Assembly (NCBI RefSeq): GCF_000382405.1
Contig: NZ_KB908256.1
Location: forward strand, 124,001-188,000
Reading direction: 5' to 3'
Source: Mycobacterium sp. 141
Lineage (GTDB): Bacteria > Actinomycetota > Actinomycetes > Mycobacteriales > Mycobacteriaceae
DNA length: 64,000 nucleotides
Position 1 is the first letter of the stretch, and every line of letters begins with the position of its first letter. Made by a program: the position numbers and the translations under genes. The notes under the pieces are model-generated. The model did no database searches and was not told the DNA's origin. It worked only from the letters and a program-made list of their open reading frames with translations. This document shows, piece after piece, positions 62,919-64,000 of this stretch.

Positions 62919-63742
62919 GACAGCGCCTCTAGATATTCTCGCGTGGCGTCGTACGCCAGTTCAGCACGTCGCGCTATGCGCCGGGTGTCGCGGTAGCGCA
63001 GATTCGACCATGTGGCGGCCGGCCGCTGAGGCAGACCAGATGGCAGCACATGCACAGTGACGTCGGAACCCACGTGCTCCAGATCGTGGAGAAAGCGGTG
63101 TCGGCGCGAGATCTCAAAGGCCACGAAGCCGACCTCCCACAGGAACTGCGGTGGGGTGAGTTCTTCTTCCAGGCGTCCGACATGCAGCACCCATACGGTG
63201 TCGGCACCGAGGGCCACGGCGCGATTCAGCGGGATGCTGTTCACCAGGCCACCGTCGTAGAAGTGCTCATCGCCGATCCGCACCGGGGGAAACACCCCGG
63301 GCAGCGCACACGAGGCCAGCACCGGCTCGATCAGGTCGCCGCTGTTGAACCAGTGCTCACGGCTGCGTTCGATGCTGGCGGCGACGCATTCGAAGGGTAC
63401 CGGGAGATCTTCGAAGGTCTTGACGGGTAAGTGCGCATACAACAGCTCACGGAGTTGACGGTTGCCGTGCAACGCTGTCTTGCTGCGCACGACCTCGGCG
63501 ACCTGCCGAAGTGGGGAGCCGTCGAAGATTCCGTCTCCGGAAAGCGCGTCCCAAATCGTCAATAGGCGCGCCACACCTTCCAGGGTCGGGTCCATTGCGA
63601 TCGCCGCGCCATTGATCGCCCCGATCGATGTGCCGCACACCAGATCGGGTCGAACTCCCGCCTCCAGGAGGGCGCGAGCCATGCCGACCTCGGCCGCGCC
63701 CAGCAGTCCACCGCCGCCCAAGACAAACGCATCACAGCCCAC
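62915..63742 (-). CDS. Patatin-like phospholipase
   Basis: 275 aa, GTG start. Patatin fold: oxyanion Gly-rich loop DAFVLGGGGLLGAAEVG (residues 4-20), Ser in VCGTSIGAING (GxSxG, near residue 39) and Asp in HFYDGGLVNSIPL (DGG, near 163). The Ser-Asp dyad is complete. No signal peptide. No ribosome site; TATAGC six bases upstream of the GTG suggests a leaderless transcript. First gene of a two-gene operon with the acyltransferase. Confidence 0.88.
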   Translation of the reverse strand: MGCDAFVLGGGGLLGAAEVGMARALLEAGVRPDLVCGTSIGAINGAAIAMDPTLEGVARLLTIWDALSGDGIFDGSPLRQVAEVVRSKTALHGNRQLRELLYAHLPVKTFEDLPVPFECVAASIERSREHWFNSGDLIEPVLASCALPGVFPPVRIGDEHFYDGGLVNSIPLNRAVALGADTVWVLHVGRLEEELTPPQFLWEVGFVAFEISRRHRFLHDLEHVGSDVTVHVLPSGLPQRPAATWSNLRYRDTRRIARRAELAYDATREYLEALS

Positions 63743-63797
63743 GTGGTAGCTATACCCACAGTGGTGGCGCTTGTATCGGCCGAGTGTGGATCCTGGC

Positions 63798-64000
63798 CTA
63801 GTGTTCGGCGCCGGGGTGGCCGGTCCGTTCGGCCGCTCGCTCGGCGGCCCGCGAGTGCTCGGCGGCCGAGACCACGACCGCGTCCGTGCCGGGGTACATC
63901 ACCGCTTCCTGGCCGGTGACCAACCACCGCACCTCGTACGGGGGAGAGCCGTCCTCGGCGCGGACCCCGATGATCTCGGCGTGCTGCTCGTGCTGGTCGG
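63798..64000 (-). CDS. DUF1918-family small protein (5' end outside window)
   Basis: The frame runs to the window edge; 67 codons are seen. It contains HAEIIGVRAEDGSPPYEVRWLVTGQEAVMYPGTDAVVVSA, the DUF1918 SH3-like pattern known from short mycobacterial proteins, followed by an Ala/Arg/Glu-rich tail not seen in the shortest members. Function unknown; often next to stress genes. Confidence 0.8.
   Translation of the reverse strand, partial: DQHEQHAEIIGVRAEDGSPPYEVRWLVTGQEAVMYPGTDAVVVSAAEHSRAAERAAERTGHPGAEH

Overview
The window is high-GC actinobacterial chromosome and reads as a mycobacterium, most likely a fast-growing, environmental type (Mycolicibacterium-like). The evidence is an MmpL transporter, LppP/LprE-type and PknH-sensor-type lipoproteins, a PE-PPE-fold secreted protein, a Ddn-like F420 enzyme, a UspABC sugar importer and gene order resembling two M. 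tuberculosis blocks that I recall from memory (Rv2345-dgt-dnaG-Rv2342-tRNA-Asn, and Rv2327/Rv2326c/Rv2325c, uspABC, Rv2315c/Rv2314c, Rv2309c). Many genes start with GTG. Several have a TANNNT -10 box exactly six bases before a GTG, typical of leaderless mycobacterial transcripts.

Layout. 1-2009: end of a PKS or PKS/NRPS protein (ketoreductase, carrier, methyltransferase). 2036-9133: TPM-domain membrane protein, dgt, dnaG, small exported and membrane proteins, tRNA-Asn, an LppP-like lipoprotein. 9147-15883: acyl-CoA oxidase/dehydrogenase, a MarR-MFS operon with a clear palindromic operator, and an ECF-type transporter in which a membrane domain and two ATPases are fused, followed by EcfT. 15874-15970: a 26-bp tandem repeat. 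15978-18977: uspABC. 19132-22900: two alpha/beta hydrolases, a small phasin-like protein with an Ala/Lys/Pro tail, two tiny overlapping ORFs, and gene fragments. 22925-26780: complete lower tyrosine pathway hppD-hmgA-fahA. 26798-30736: GH6 glycosidase and the tldD-pmbA protease pair. 30786-31991: a serine beta-lactamase-like lipoprotein.

32114-34550 is the most accessory-looking stretch: a CAT-anticodon tRNA, an AbiE/MenAT-type toxin-antitoxin pair with a 43-bp inverted-repeat operator, a tyrosine integrase broken by two frameshifts, and a truncated alcohol dehydrogenase. It abuts a catabolic gene cluster (34554-43427) controlled by a LysR protein (44167-45057). The cluster has an acid-sugar dehydratase of the mandelate racemase type, an FAH-family 2-keto-3-deoxy-acid dehydratase and a 2-oxoglutarate semialdehyde dehydrogenase, so a Weimberg-like route to 2-oxoglutarate is likely. 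It also has an FAD amino acid dehydrogenase with a RidA imine deaminase, a ThDP enzyme and an MFS importer.

45226-64000 is rich in envelope and exported proteins: lipoproteins, a cutinase, a DUF4185 protein, an F420 (Ddn-like) enzyme, an FAD monooxygenase with divergent TetR regulator and twin operators, MmpL, a Ser/Thr kinase, a decayed adenylate cyclase, a PE-PPE-fold protein that has lost its serine nucleophile, an orphan NarL-type histidine kinase, CsbD, an acyltransferase-patatin pair and the end of a DUF1918 gene. All family names were assigned by reading the sequence; no database search was run.
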